Positions 16,004 to 25,268 of a stretch of 64,000 nt of DNA are shown in pieces (the stretch's first letter is position 1; every line of letters begins with the position of its first letter). The notes under the pieces were generated by a model. It saw only the letters and a list, made by a program, of their open reading frames with translations, had not been told where the DNA came from and searched no databases. Both the position numbers and the translations under genes were made by a program. The stretch is from NCBI GenBank assembly GCA_020634375.1, contig JACKBX010000011.1:164625-228624 (forward strand), in the 5' to 3' direction. The DNA is from Ardenticatenaceae bacterium (GTDB lineage Bacteria; Chloroflexota; Anaerolineae; Promineifilales; Promineifilaceae).

Positions 16004-17014
16004 TCATGCGTTACGTTTCTCAAGCACCCATTCCAACATTTTTAGCAAAAATTCCGGCGATGCAGAATCCACCTTCTCCCAACGGCGCGGCTCCTGGGAG
16101 CTTTCGTACAATGCCTGCATCCGCTGCGTATCTCCTCCCATTGAACCCTTCTGTTGAATGAGCACAACCGGACGCGGCGCGATCTTGCCTATGTGACGAG
16201 GCAAGAAAAACGTGTGGGGGTTACGATTCTGGAAAACGTGCGCTGGCGCAAAACCAGCCTGTGTGCGCCCAATGGCAATCACGCCACGAATGGCAGACGT
16301 CAGCGTTGCCCACATCAAGGCTATGCCAGCACCCATTGGCTGCCCAATGATAATTGGCTCGTTCGGCAGCATTTGGGTCAACATGACGATGTCCTCTTGC
16401 AAATCTTTTGGCAGTAACGGCTCATTTGCGCTGGCATGTAGCAAATAGCGAAAAGGATCCAGCCCGTAAACACTGTAACCGCCCTCGGCTAGAGCTGTGC
16501 AGATGGCATCATCTTTACGGCCAAAATTACCGTAGCTGGAAAGATACAAAACAGTTTGCGGAGATAAACTTGAACTGCTGGGGGGATAATGATAGCTCTC
16601 CATCACCGTGCCAGAACGCAGCGGCCAAACGTATACCCGTCCTGCCCTTGATTGCGGAAAGCCAAAAAAGCCAAAGTTCACGTCGGAGCCAAACCGTTCT
16701 TCGGCCCAATCTTTTATGGCTGCCAGGTCTAGTTTGAAATTAACGTCTCCGGGCATCCCATCACTTTCGCCTGTGCCGCGCAAATCAAAAACCAGGTTGG
16801 CTATTTTGCCGCCCGCCCCATAAGATTTTACTTCTTGGCGGGCACAGGTGAGTACACTACTTTTGGTAAGGGGGTATTTGGGAACCCATGCACGCAAAAC
16901 CTTTATGTCTTTATCTGTAGCATTGGTTGGTTTAACCAACATGGCATCCAGATAGAGATCGTCATCTGTTAAGATGCCAAATTCTTCTTCAACATAGGGT
17001 AGTGCGATGGCCAT
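16004..17014 (-). CDS. Alpha/beta-hydrolase-fold protein lacking the nucleophile serine
   Basis: 336 residues. The fold is suggested by DLRGTGESDG (about 97-106), the nucleophile-elbow region IIIGQPMGAGIAL and a C-terminal strand PRPVVLIQQKGS. At the elbow the usual GHSMGG reads GQPMGA, so the catalytic Ser is Pro and the preceding His is Gln. A second Gly-rich turn (FFGFPQSRAG) does not restore the motif. It is probably a non-catalytic member or uses another residue. Grouped with the propeller gene downstream. Confidence 0.6.
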   Translation of the reverse strand: MAIALPYVEEEFGILTDDDLYLDAMLVKPTNATDKDIKVLRAWVPKYPLTKSSVLTCARQEVKSYGAGGKIANLVFDLRGTGESDGMPGDVNFKLDLAAIKDWAEERFGSDVNFGFFGFPQSRAGRVYVWPLRSGTVMESYHYPPSSSSLSPQTVLYLSSYGNFGRKDDAICTALAEGGYSVYGLDPFRYLLHASANEPLLPKDLQEDIVMLTQMLPNEPIIIGQPMGAGIALMWATLTSAIRGVIAIGRTQAGFAPAHVFQNRNPHTFFLPRHIGKIAPRPVVLIQQKGSMGGDTQRMQALYESSQEPRRWEKVDSASPEFLLKMLEWVLEKRNA

Positions 17015-17091
17015 GTATTTTTGCTCCCTGTTTCAACAACCCAAACTTGGGACAGCTCGTGGTTCAACACCTGGCATTGAACCGGCTTGGG

Positions 17092-18651
17092 CTAAGGTGT
17101 GCCTACCTCTTCATATGGATAGTTGGGAATTAAGTCTACTACTCGATTATATGCTTCGACAAGTGTTTTTTCAGTACCAAAGTACCCGCTGAGCATTTCT
17201 TGCAAGACGATTGAGAAGGTGAGGGTGCGGTAAACCTCGCCGATAAGCGCACCCTGACCTTGTGAGAAGCCCCAACGGCCGTTACTGGCAAGAGCCTCTT
17301 GCAATGCCGCCACCGTATCCGCACCATAAATATCTTGCAAACTGGGGCCGCCGTTTTGCAATGGGGTGCTGCCCCAGGCATCTATGTAACGGCGGGGAGC
17401 AACTGCCGTGCCCCAGTGCAGCGGGATTTTGCGCTCCGGTTCCACAGCCAGCCAGCGTTCGTACCCTTCATCGAACCAGTATTGGGCAAAGGCAACGGCC
17501 GTTTCGGCATCCGCCTGCGATGTCATGCCCAACACCGTCATGGAAGCAAAGCTGGTGGGGGAAGCCTGTGCACCGCGCCCCCGCAGCGTAGCGAGGACGG
17601 CGCTGTTTTGCGCCAGAAAATCAGGCGTCGCCGCGCATTCCGGGCAAACAGGAGGATGGGCATCATCCAATCCTGCCAGTTGCAGCAGCAACTGCGGCCC
17701 AGCCATCACCAAACCGGCACGCCCGGACAGGTAAGCATCTCGTGTGCTGGTATCTGTTTGTACACCAATAGGGCTGTAGTTGTGAATGATGTCGTAATAA
17801 AAATTCAGCGCATCCTGGCACACGGGCTGCAACAGTTGGATGCGACCTATCTCATCAATGAGTTGGCAGCCATTGGCCAGGGCGATGTGTTCAAAAATGC
17901 GGTGGGTGCTCACCAGGTTGGACTCTGTGGGCGCAACGAATCCGGCAATGAAGTTCTCTGGATCGTAGAGAGCTTCGGCAGCGTTGAACATGGTGGTGAA
18001 GTTGTCGGGGGCGTTTAAGCCTTTGTCTGCAAACCAATCGGTGCGATAAATGGTGATTTGTGGATAGCCATCGCTGGGCAGCGCGGCAGGTTGTCCGCTG
18101 CCGCTGAGAAAGGCAAGGGCATTGGGATCAAATGTGTCGCGGCCAATGGCATCGAGGGCTTGTGCGGTAACGGCCGTATCCAGCACACCGCGCTCGGCCC
18201 AATTCACGGCGTAATCCAGCGGGAAAATGAGGATGTCGGGCAGGTCGTATTCGGGGGAAATGACGGCCGTTTCCACTAAATCAGGCAGCAAATTGGACGC
18301 AATCAGGCGCATTTCAACTGTGACACTGTGAGCATCTCCAAATTCGACAGCCATTTCTCGCAACACGTCCTCATGAGCCGGGGAATTTTCGTTAACCCAG
18401 ACGGTGAGGGTGGGCTGGTTTGGGGCCTGGAATGTGCCCGCCTCTGGCGCAATGATGCCGCCGGGTGTGGCAGTGGGTGCGGGGATGATTTCTGGGGGCA
18501 GGGTGTTGGTAGGGGCAACGGCCGTTGCTGCCGTCCGCGTCGCCTCGCGTGGCGGGGTGAACAGGCCCTGGCAAGCCGTTAACAAAAAAATGGCCCCCAA
18601 AGCAATGAAGGCAACCGTGTAACGGAATAATTTCGTCAATTTCAAGTTCAT
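17092..18651 (-). CDS. Extracellular solute-binding lipoprotein (ABC family 1-like)
   Basis: 519 residues from ATG 18651. The signal peptide ends in lipobox LTAC (Cys about 27), then a Thr/Pro linker, then a family-1 type sugar-binding fold (LTVWVNENSPAHEDVLREMAVEFG as the first strand-helix, PSDGYPQITIYRTDWF, and FAQYWFDEGYERWL near the hinge). Its start overlaps the coaX stop (TAATG), so it is coupled to coaX. No permease genes are adjacent; membrane partners must be elsewhere. Confidence 0.75.
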   Translation of the reverse strand: MNLKLTKLFRYTVAFIALGAIFLLTACQGLFTPPREATRTAATAVAPTNTLPPEIIPAPTATPGGIIAPEAGTFQAPNQPTLTVWVNENSPAHEDVLREMAVEFGDAHSVTVEMRLIASNLLPDLVETAVISPEYDLPDILIFPLDYAVNWAERGVLDTAVTAQALDAIGRDTFDPNALAFLSGSGQPAALPSDGYPQITIYRTDWFADKGLNAPDNFTTMFNAAEALYDPENFIAGFVAPTESNLVSTHRIFEHIALANGCQLIDEIGRIQLLQPVCQDALNFYYDIIHNYSPIGVQTDTSTRDAYLSGRAGLVMAGPQLLLQLAGLDDAHPPVCPECAATPDFLAQNSAVLATLRGRGAQASPTSFASMTVLGMTSQADAETAVAFAQYWFDEGYERWLAVEPERKIPLHWGTAVAPRRYIDAWGSTPLQNGGPSLQDIYGADTVAALQEALASNGRWGFSQGQGALIGEVYRTLTFSIVLQEMLSGYFGTEKTLVEAYNRVVDLIPNYPYEEVGTP

Positions 18652-19427
18652 TAGCAAAGTTGTGTGCGTTCGTAAATCAATCGCAATCCTTCTAGGGTGA
18701 GGGCGGGATCAATGGTGTCGAAAACGGCCGTGTATGGCGCAATCAGGTCAATTAAACCGCCAGTGCCAATGACGCGGGCAGGCTGGCTTTGGTCGGGATG
18801 CTCGGCACGCAGTCGCTGTACCAATCCTTCAACCAGGCTCACGTAGCCAAATATCAAACCCGACTGCATAGCCTCGGTTGTGTTGCGCCCCAACACTTGC
18901 GGCGGCGCTTCCAGCGCAACGTGGCTTAACTTGGCGGCACGGGCCACAAGTGCATCGGCAGCCAGCCTTAGACCGGGCACAATCGCCCCGCCACAGAGTT
19001 CGCCAACGGCCGTTACCACATCCAACTTGGTCGCCGTGCCCATGTCAATGGTAATGGCTGGGCCAGGATAAAGCGAGTGAACGGCTACGGCATTGACCAC
19101 GCGATCCGCACCAACGGCCGTAGGCACATCCGTTGTCACGCGAATACCCAAATCCATATGCAGCCCCGCCTGAACAGGCATTATACCCAGGTAACGTGCG
19201 CTGGCTTTCGTAAACGTATTTGTCAGGCTTGGAACCACACTGCACAAAATGACAGCATCAAGACTATCTGCCAATTGAAATTCTTGGAGCAAGGCGCGAA
19301 GCAAAATGCCATACTCGTCAACCGTATTAGAGGGGGCGGTTGAAAGCCGCCATTGATGCTGCCAGCTTTGCCCACCCCATACGCCTAACGAGATGTTCGT
19401 ATTACCAATGTCAATGGTCAGTAGCAT
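18651..19427 (-). CDS. coaX: Type III pantothenate kinase
   Basis: 258 residues, normal length. ASKHA-fold motifs: DIGNTNISLGV (about 5-15, phosphate binding), GADRVVNAVA (about 103) and TIDMGTATKLDVV (about 130). It phosphorylates pantothenate, the first step of CoA synthesis, with monovalent-cation dependence and no feedback by CoA in this class. The start lacks a clear ribosome site. Followed by the overlapping solute-binding lipoprotein gene. Confidence 0.93.
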   Translation of the reverse strand: MLLTIDIGNTNISLGVWGGQSWQHQWRLSTAPSNTVDEYGILLRALLQEFQLADSLDAVILCSVVPSLTNTFTKASARYLGIMPVQAGLHMDLGIRVTTDVPTAVGADRVVNAVAVHSLYPGPAITIDMGTATKLDVVTAVGELCGGAIVPGLRLAADALVARAAKLSHVALEAPPQVLGRNTTEAMQSGLIFGYVSLVEGLVQRLRAEHPDQSQPARVIGTGGLIDLIAPYTAVFDTIDPALTLEGLRLIYERTQLC

Positions 19428-19619
19428 AAAGCCATTTCTTCAGAGATTGGCTTCCAGAGCATTCGCAATCTCATATCCTTATGCTGATTGTATAGGGGCA
19501 AAGGAAGGGTGACAAGGGTTAAGGAATCGGTTAAACTGAACCATGTTCTAACCTGTCAACTTGCATTATAATAATCAACAATTCACACTTTACTCACTTC
19601 ATGATTAAAGGAGTTTCCC

Positions 19620-20264
19620 ATGCTTGTAAAAGAAAGAATGTCTTCTCCCGTCATTTCCGTAGACCCCAATATGCCTATTATGGAGGCGCTCAAGTTGATG
19701 CAGGATAAAAGCATCCGGCGCACACCTGTTTTGGAGAAAGGTAAGCTCCTCGGCATTGTATCCGATAAAGACCTGCTCAATGCCGCTCCATCCGATGCCA
19801 CCACATTGAGCGTCTGGGAAATGAACTATTTGTTGGGGCAAGTTAAAGTAAAAGACGTGATGACCAAGAATGTCCTGACGGTCACAGAAGACACCCCCAT
19901 TGAAGAAGCCGCCTATGCTATGGTGCAAAATAAAATTGGCGGTATGCCCGTTATGCGGAACAACCAGGTTGTCGGCCTGATTACTGAAACTGATCTGTTC
20001 AAGATTTTCTTGGAGCTGATGGGCGCACAGGATGAGGGAGTGCGTGTCACGGCGTTAGTCCCAGAACGGCCGGGCGAGCTAGATGAGTTAACTCATGCCA
20101 TTGCCCAGGCAGGTGGTAGTTTTGTGGCATTCGGCCAATTTTCAGGGGATAGTCCGGCAAATCGTATGGTGACGTTTAAGGTCGCAGGTATGGAGCTAGA
20201 AGACGTTAAGCAGACAATCACGCCTCACATTGAAACGCTAATCGATATTCGGATTTGTTGTTAA
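19620..20264 (+). CDS. CBS-pair protein with C-terminal ACT-like domain (AcuB-like)
   Basis: 214 residues; ATG 19620 after AAAGGAG, with TATAAT at 19567-19572 as a possible -10. Two CBS domains (about 1-60 and 75-135; VKERMSSPVISV, VKDVMTKNVLTV) are followed by an ACT-like region (VRVTALVPERPGELDELTHAI). Such proteins sense adenine nucleotides or other small ligands. Four bases separate it from the following glycosidase, suggesting cotranscription. Confidence 0.85.
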   Translation: MLVKERMSSPVISVDPNMPIMEALKLMQDKSIRRTPVLEKGKLLGIVSDKDLLNAAPSDATTLSVWEMNYLLGQVKVKDVMTKNVLTVTEDTPIEEAAYAMVQNKIGGMPVMRNNQVVGLITETDLFKIFLELMGAQDEGVRVTALVPERPGELDELTHAIAQAGGSFVAFGQFSGDSPANRMVTFKVAGMELEDVKQTITPHIETLIDIRICC

Positions 20265-20268
20265 GCCA

Positions 20269-21564
20269 ATGACCAAGACTTTTGGGAGTCTGTATGGGGC
20301 GCGAAGTGCATGGCGACTTCGCGCCCTTTTTATTACGTTAGGCGTAGCTGTTGCCCTGCTGACTTTATTGGTGACACCTTTGTATACAGCGGCAAGCAAT
20401 ACGGCCGTCCTTGCTCGTAGTGTTGATTCTTCAGTCTCGCCATCAGCTATTCTCACAGATACCATCACTCACACTCAGGCTTTTACGGCCCATTTACCAA
20501 TTGTGACAACGCCTCCCTTGCCATTTCCCCCTCCGCTGCCGCCTCCGCTCGTGTTTACGGGAACGGAGCCGATTGACTTTACGGCCGTTTACAGCGACCT
20601 ACAAACACAAGGTCTGGAATTAGCTTTCAACAAGATTGGCTTCCACCATGGCGTTGGCGGCATCGCCGGAGACGACCCCGAATTTGTGCAAATGATCACC
20701 GACCTCGACGCCGCAGGCACGCCCTTCTTCCTCAAAAGCACAGACAACGCCCAACCCATTTACATTGCCCAAGAGCTAATGCGCAGCAGCGGCATCTCCC
20801 ACACACTGGTTTTTCGGCGAGCCAGCGGCCCCAATGGCGATTACAACGTACCCAATTACGACCTATCCCCAGCCGATGCAGCATTAGCCCATTGGCAGTT
20901 GCACATGGATGGCTTCCCTCCAGAACTTGACCCTAGCCTAATCTGGATCGAGACAATTAACGAAGTAGATAAAACCCGATCAGAATGGCTGGCCGAATTT
21001 GCTTTAGAAACAGCACAATTGGCTATTGCAAATGGATATAGGTGGGCTGCCTTCGGTTGGTCTTCGGGCGAACCAGAGCCGGAGGATTGGGAATCTCCTG
21101 CTATGCTGGAATTTCTGCAATTTGCCGGAGAACATCCCGATCAAGTTGCCATTGCCTTACACGAGTATAGTTTGAATAACGATCTCGTGAGCTTATGGTA
21201 TCCCTATTTGTTAGGACGGTTTCAGCTACTGTTTCAGGTATGCGATGAACATAATATCCCCCGTCCAACGGTACTCATTACAGAGTGGGGCTGGACCTAT
21301 TCAAGTATGCCCCCTGTGGAAGAAGCCATGCAGGATATTATTTGGGCCTCATGGTTGTATGCAGCCTATCCACAAGTAAAGGGAGCGGCCGTTTGGTATT
21401 TAGGGGGAGAGTTTGGGGGAATTGCAGAACAGACTCGGCTGCTAATCAGTCCGATACGAGATTACAGTCTAACACATTATTTTGGCTACACTCCTGGAAT
21501 TGGAGCCATTGACACAACTCTATTTACACCCAATCCGCCAACGCGGTACCCTTGGGAAAAGTAG
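20269..21564 (+). CDS. Secreted clan GH-A glycoside-hydrolase-like protein
   Basis: 431 residues. N-terminal membrane signal (about 18-42), then a Pro-rich linker (PPLPFPPPLPPP). The body has TIM-barrel features with ETINEVD (about 225) as the acid/base Glu and LITEWGW (about 338) as the nucleophile Glu, the arrangement of clan GH-A glycosidases. Family and substrate are not identifiable by eye. It follows the CBS-ACT gene by 4 bp without its own strong ribosome site, implying coupling. Confidence 0.7.
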   Translation: MTKTFGSLYGARSAWRLRALFITLGVAVALLTLLVTPLYTAASNTAVLARSVDSSVSPSAILTDTITHTQAFTAHLPIVTTPPLPFPPPLPPPLVFTGTEPIDFTAVYSDLQTQGLELAFNKIGFHHGVGGIAGDDPEFVQMITDLDAAGTPFFLKSTDNAQPIYIAQELMRSSGISHTLVFRRASGPNGDYNVPNYDLSPADAALAHWQLHMDGFPPELDPSLIWIETINEVDKTRSEWLAEFALETAQLAIANGYRWAAFGWSSGEPEPEDWESPAMLEFLQFAGEHPDQVAIALHEYSLNNDLVSLWYPYLLGRFQLLFQVCDEHNIPRPTVLITEWGWTYSSMPPVEEAMQDIIWASWLYAAYPQVKGAAVWYLGGEFGGIAEQTRLLISPIRDYSLTHYFGYTPGIGAIDTTLFTPNPPTRYPWEK

Positions 21565-21565
21565 T

Positions 21566-22246
21566 TCACGTATCTTGCAGGGCTGCAACTGCCTCAGCCC
21601 GAACAATAGCTGTTGTTGCTAGTTGGGCCGCCAAACACATTGTCGCCAGGTCTGCATCATTAAATGGCTCATCTTCAAATTTGTTGATAGCCTGAAACAC
21701 CCCCTTCACCCGTTCTTCATCTAATACGGGCACGCAGACCATAGAGCGTGTGCTAAAACGAAAAGTTTGGTCTACTGTCGTTGAAAATCGTGAATCACGT
21801 TGTACATCAGGAATAACAAGCGGTTCACGATTTTCAGCAACCCAGCCAGCAATGCCTGTTCCCAAAGGAATGCGGTGTCCAACAAGATTGTTTTTTACCT
21901 GACCATGGACAACGGCAAAAACTAATTCCTGGCTATCATCATCCACCAACATCAGAGAGCCATCACTCGCACCAATACACAACAGAGCCGATTGTAAAAC
22001 ACGCCCCAACAGTTTCATAACATTTGTATGGGGTGTGATGTTCATGGAAGCTTCTTGAAGGGTACGCAATGCTCGCAGCTTTAACCGCAGTTGCACCACT
22101 TCATCTTGCAAATCCGCCACCTCTTCTTTCAGGCGAATGTTTTCGTTTTGCAAATGCTGGATAGTGCCCTGCATATATCCGGGGGTAGCCACCGGCTTTT
22201 TTGCTGGCTTTTTAGACTGGCCAAACAAACGCTTGATGGATTCCAT
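21566..22246 (-). CDS. Coiled-coil GAF-domain protein
   Basis: 226 residues. A basic N-terminus (QSKKPAKKP) precedes a coiled coil (about 28-65, HLQNENIRLKEEVADLQDEV) and one GAF domain (about 75-215; GTGIAGWVAENREPLVIPDV and VCVPVLDEERVKGVFQAINK are typical). No output domain is present, so it probably senses a small molecule and acts through dimerisation. Start ATG 22246 with GAGG upstream. Convergent with the glycosidase, 2 bp apart. Confidence 0.82.
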   Translation of the reverse strand: MESIKRLFGQSKKPAKKPVATPGYMQGTIQHLQNENIRLKEEVADLQDEVVQLRLKLRALRTLQEASMNITPHTNVMKLLGRVLQSALLCIGASDGSLMLVDDDSQELVFAVVHGQVKNNLVGHRIPLGTGIAGWVAENREPLVIPDVQRDSRFSTTVDQTFRFSTRSMVCVPVLDEERVKGVFQAINKFEDEPFNDADLATMCLAAQLATTAIVRAEAVAALQDT

Positions 22247-22503
22247 GGCAACCTCACTGGCGAGTGTAACGCTTACCCTGGAGTGTGTTTACATCAACGA
22301 AATGGCAATGATTACTGGCAAGAAATCGCATGAAATCCGAAGGGTTTCTTGTTGACGATTCCTATTGCTCGCCGAAAACTATGGTTTGCTATCGTTGTAC
22401 TTACTTACCTGAGGCAGCGATCTGGTTCAGTATAGGATGGTAAGCTGCTCACAGTATACCATGACTGGAGGAGTTTTTGAGATGCGTATTCCCCCCTCCC
22501 AGT

Positions 22504-22824
22504 TTAAGCGCGTGCTTGTGCCTGAACAATCCAATTGGCAGGATCGGCTTGCCAGTCGGCGGCTTTTGTTACTTCTTTCAAATACTCTGGCGTCAAAATT
22601 GCCAATTTAGCATAAGTTGTGACGCCTGCTTCCTGCAATCGGCGGGCAAAAGTTGGCCCAATCCCATTGATGAGTGTGAGATCGTCGGGGGAAACGGCCG
22701 TTTCCATCGCCACAGCCCCTTTCCCATTGACAACAGCATTACCCGCAACCCGCTCAAAAAGCATACTGGTGAATCCAACAAACAGTTTCACTATGTTTTG
22801 AGGTTTAATCATTTCGTGCAACAT
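22504..22824 (-). CDS. Small helix-hairpin-helix protein
   Basis: 106 residues from ATG 22824, chosen for GGAGG 8 bases upstream. The C-terminal half holds a HhH motif of the kind found in predicted flap-endonuclease-like and ribosomal-L21-fused proteins: DLTLINGIGPTFARRLQEAG. HhH domains bind the DNA or RNA backbone. The N-terminal about 45 residues (VKLFVGFTSMLFERV) look amphipathic. Single gene; target unknown. Confidence 0.75.
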   Translation of the reverse strand: MLHEMIKPQNIVKLFVGFTSMLFERVAGNAVVNGKGAVAMETAVSPDDLTLINGIGPTFARRLQEAGVTTYAKLAILTPEYLKEVTKAADWQADPANWIVQAQARA

Positions 22825-23011
22825 AAGTACCTCCAATTCCAGTTAAATCCATTCACAAAAGTCATATACACATTATGTCATGACGCATTGCATTATAACA
22901 TAGATTACACGCTGTGTGAATGCTTCTCGCTTGATTTTGCACTCCAGAAATATTAGACTTGCAGAAGGCAACTTGTAAAGTATTAAGAAGATGGCATGTG
23001 GAGGTAATGGA

Positions 23012-23899
23012 ATGGGTCAAGATATTTTTCAGGCACAATATGAAGATCTCGAAGAAATAGCCCGGCGATTCGACCAACAAGCCCAGGAAAGCGACCAAAT
23101 ACGCACGTATATCCAGCAAAAACTAGATAGCTTGCGCAACGGTGGCTGGGAAGGAATGGGGTCCGATGCCTTTTATGCCGAAATGGAAGATCAAGTCATG
23201 CCTGCATTAAAGCGATTGAGCGAAGCCATGGCTGAGGGCAATTACGTCACCCGACAAATCATGGATATGCTGCAAGTGGCAGAAGAAGAAGCGGCCAGCA
23301 CGGTACAGACAGAGCCAGACGGCGGTAGTGCAGCAGCAACGGCCGTAATGGGTGCGGCCGCTACCGGAGCAGGCGGCGCAGGAATGAGCAGCGCCGGGGC
23401 AGCAGGCGGTGCAGGTGAAGCTGTTGGTTCAGCGAGCGGCAGCGCTGGTTCAGCCGGGGGAAGTGGAACAGGCGGAGGCAGTGCAGCAGGCAGCGGTGCT
23501 GCGGGCAGCGGGCAGGCTAGTTTTGGCGCTGGCAATCAGGGGGTTGCAGTGGGGCCACAAGCGGGAAGTTCTACAAGCGGCAAGCCCATTCATGGAGCAG
23601 CAAAAACCGCAGCAGGTGGGCAAAGCACTGTTTATGGTGGGCGCGACATGGCGGGCAGCAGCGCAGGCACAGCCGCCGCTAGCGGTGTAGGCGCACAAAG
23701 TGCAGCCGGTGCAAGCAGTACGCAAGCTACAACAGGAGCCGCAGCAAGTGACGCATCCGCAGCTGCGAAAGGTGTGGCGGCGGCAGCGGCAGTGGGGGCT
23801 GCGGGCGCAGGTGCAGGCGCAGCCAAATTGGCAACCGATGAAGTAGCGGGAACTGCCAAGAAGTTGGGAAAAAGAAAGGGACAAAAGCAAGGTAAATAA
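23012..23899 (+). CDS. WXG100-family protein with long Ala/Gly/Ser tail
   Basis: 295 residues from ATG 23012, chosen because GGAGG lies 7 bases upstream (an in-frame ATG at 22991 has none). Residues 1-95 are a WXG100 helical hairpin: a helix, the turn NGGWEGMGSDAF with W-E-G, then a second helix ending before EEEAAS. ESAT-6-like proteins of this kind are substrates of type VII secretion. The remaining about 190 residues are low complexity (Ala, Gly, Ser) and end in a Lys-rich tail GKRKGQKQGK. Classical WXG100 proteins stop near 100, so the tail is unusual. No EssC/FtsK-type ATPase is in the window. Confidence 0.75.
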   Translation: MGQDIFQAQYEDLEEIARRFDQQAQESDQIRTYIQQKLDSLRNGGWEGMGSDAFYAEMEDQVMPALKRLSEAMAEGNYVTRQIMDMLQVAEEEAASTVQTEPDGGSAAATAVMGAAATGAGGAGMSSAGAAGGAGEAVGSASGSAGSAGGSGTGGGSAAGSGAAGSGQASFGAGNQGVAVGPQAGSSTSGKPIHGAAKTAAGGQSTVYGGRDMAGSSAGTAAASGVGAQSAAGASSTQATTGAAASDASAAAKGVAAAAAVGAAGAGAGAAKLATDEVAGTAKKLGKRKGQKQGK

Positions 23900-23927
23900 C
23901 CGGCTGGCCTGATCAGCGAGAAATACA

Positions 23928-23962
23928 AACGGCCGTTTCCATCCTAGAAACGGCCGTTTTTT
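23928..23962. terminator. Terminator built from two copies of the genomic palindrome
   Basis: AACGGCCGTTTC and GAAACGGCCGTT flank a 7-nt loop and are followed by T7. It sits between the WXG100 gene and the convergent ABC permease. Confidence 0.85.
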
Positions 23963-23986
23963 TATACCTGTTTCAGTCAACGACAA

Positions 23987-25234
23987 TCAATCGCTGCCAC
24001 GGAAGGCTGTGAACAAGCGCCGCCAATCAAATGATGCATCCGAAAGCAGCGTATCTGCGCGGAAGAAGCGGGCAGCCAACAGCACCAATCCATAGGTAGT
24101 CAATGCCAGCCCACCTAGACTGATAGCAATTTGCCAGACGGGAACGGCCGTTGCTGCCATACGCGTCATCATCGCCACCGGCGCAGTTAAGGGGAACAAA
24201 CTCAATCCTGTCGCCAACGACCCATTTGGCGATTCTAAAAACGCAAAGTTAAGCCACAGTGGGATCAGCAAAGGCAACAAAATAACAAAAGTAAACTGAC
24301 CACCTTCGCGGGCATTAGGTGCCAACGCTCCAACGGCTCCCATCATAGAGGCGTTAACCAGAAAACCCAGTATGAAAAAGGCGATGCCCCAGGCAATAAA
24401 ACCTGGCGGCAAGGCATAGGTAGCGGCGACTTCCAACATGGCACGCACCCGATCCAGAGCAGCAAGACCGCCTCCAAGCCAGAAGCCCAATTGCAAAAGA
24501 GCAACCAGACTCAGGCCCAGCACCTTGCCCATCATTAACTCTCGCGGACGCAGGCTAACCAAAAGCACTTCTGCTGTGCGATTTTCTTTTTCTCGCGTCA
24601 CACTTTGCAGCATAAAGCTGCTGCTCATGGTAATCAGGAAGAAAAAGATGAACATGACTGCAAAAGGCACAAAAAATGTGAGCGGGCTTTGCGAATCCTC
24701 GTTTGGTTGTTGTGGGGCCAAGTCTTGTGGATAGACACTAAATGTTGGGTCAATATACACGGCCGCTTCCGTTTCGTCGCCAGTTAAGGCATAGGCCAGC
24801 ACATAATCAAACATATCTTCTGTGCCCACGTTGAAGGGTGTAAACTCGGCGCTGACCAGGCTGAGGTTGCCTGTCTCTGCAAAATCAGCAGGAATCACAT
24901 AATACTGTTCAATTGCACCGGAATTGATCGCCTTTTTAGCAATCTCTTCATCGGCAAATTTTTGCAACAGACCGCGTGGCACGCTGGGAGGCAGGTCATT
25001 GATAATGCCTGCTTCATCGACGTAACCGATGACGGCGGTGTGCTGGCTTTGGGTCATATCTGTGCCTGGTATGAGTGTGGAAGCAGAATCCTCAAAAGCG
25101 TTTTCGCTAACAATTTGTGTGCCGATGTTGAGCAGAATGATGATGCCGGGCAGCAAAAAGGTTGTCACCCAAAATGAGGGTTTTAGGACTGTCGTTAGAA
25201 ATTCGTGCTTGAGCACTAATAGAATATTACGCAT
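23987..25234 (-). CDS. ABC-2 type permease (NatB-like)
   Basis: 415 residues from ATG 25234 (GGGAGAG upstream); the frame is open another 30 codons without a ribosome site. A first membrane helix (about 20-40), a long extracytoplasmic domain (about 45-220) and five or six C-terminal helices give the ABC-2 pattern. The segment TREKENRTAEVLLVSLRPRELMMGKVLGL is the coupling region common to NatB-type permeases. Last gene of a three-gene minus-strand operon with the ATPase and a second permease. Confidence 0.85.
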   Translation of the reverse strand: MRNILLVLKHEFLTTVLKPSFWVTTFLLPGIIILLNIGTQIVSENAFEDSASTLIPGTDMTQSQHTAVIGYVDEAGIINDLPPSVPRGLLQKFADEEIAKKAINSGAIEQYYVIPADFAETGNLSLVSAEFTPFNVGTEDMFDYVLAYALTGDETEAAVYIDPTFSVYPQDLAPQQPNEDSQSPLTFFVPFAVMFIFFFLITMSSSFMLQSVTREKENRTAEVLLVSLRPRELMMGKVLGLSLVALLQLGFWLGGGLAALDRVRAMLEVAATYALPPGFIAWGIAFFILGFLVNASMMGAVGALAPNAREGGQFTFVILLPLLIPLWLNFAFLESPNGSLATGLSLFPLTAPVAMMTRMAATAVPVWQIAISLGGLALTTYGLVLLAARFFRADTLLSDASFDWRRLFTAFRGSD

Positions 25235-25268
25235 GTTTTTTCTCTCCCGTAATCCGCTTATCAGATGG

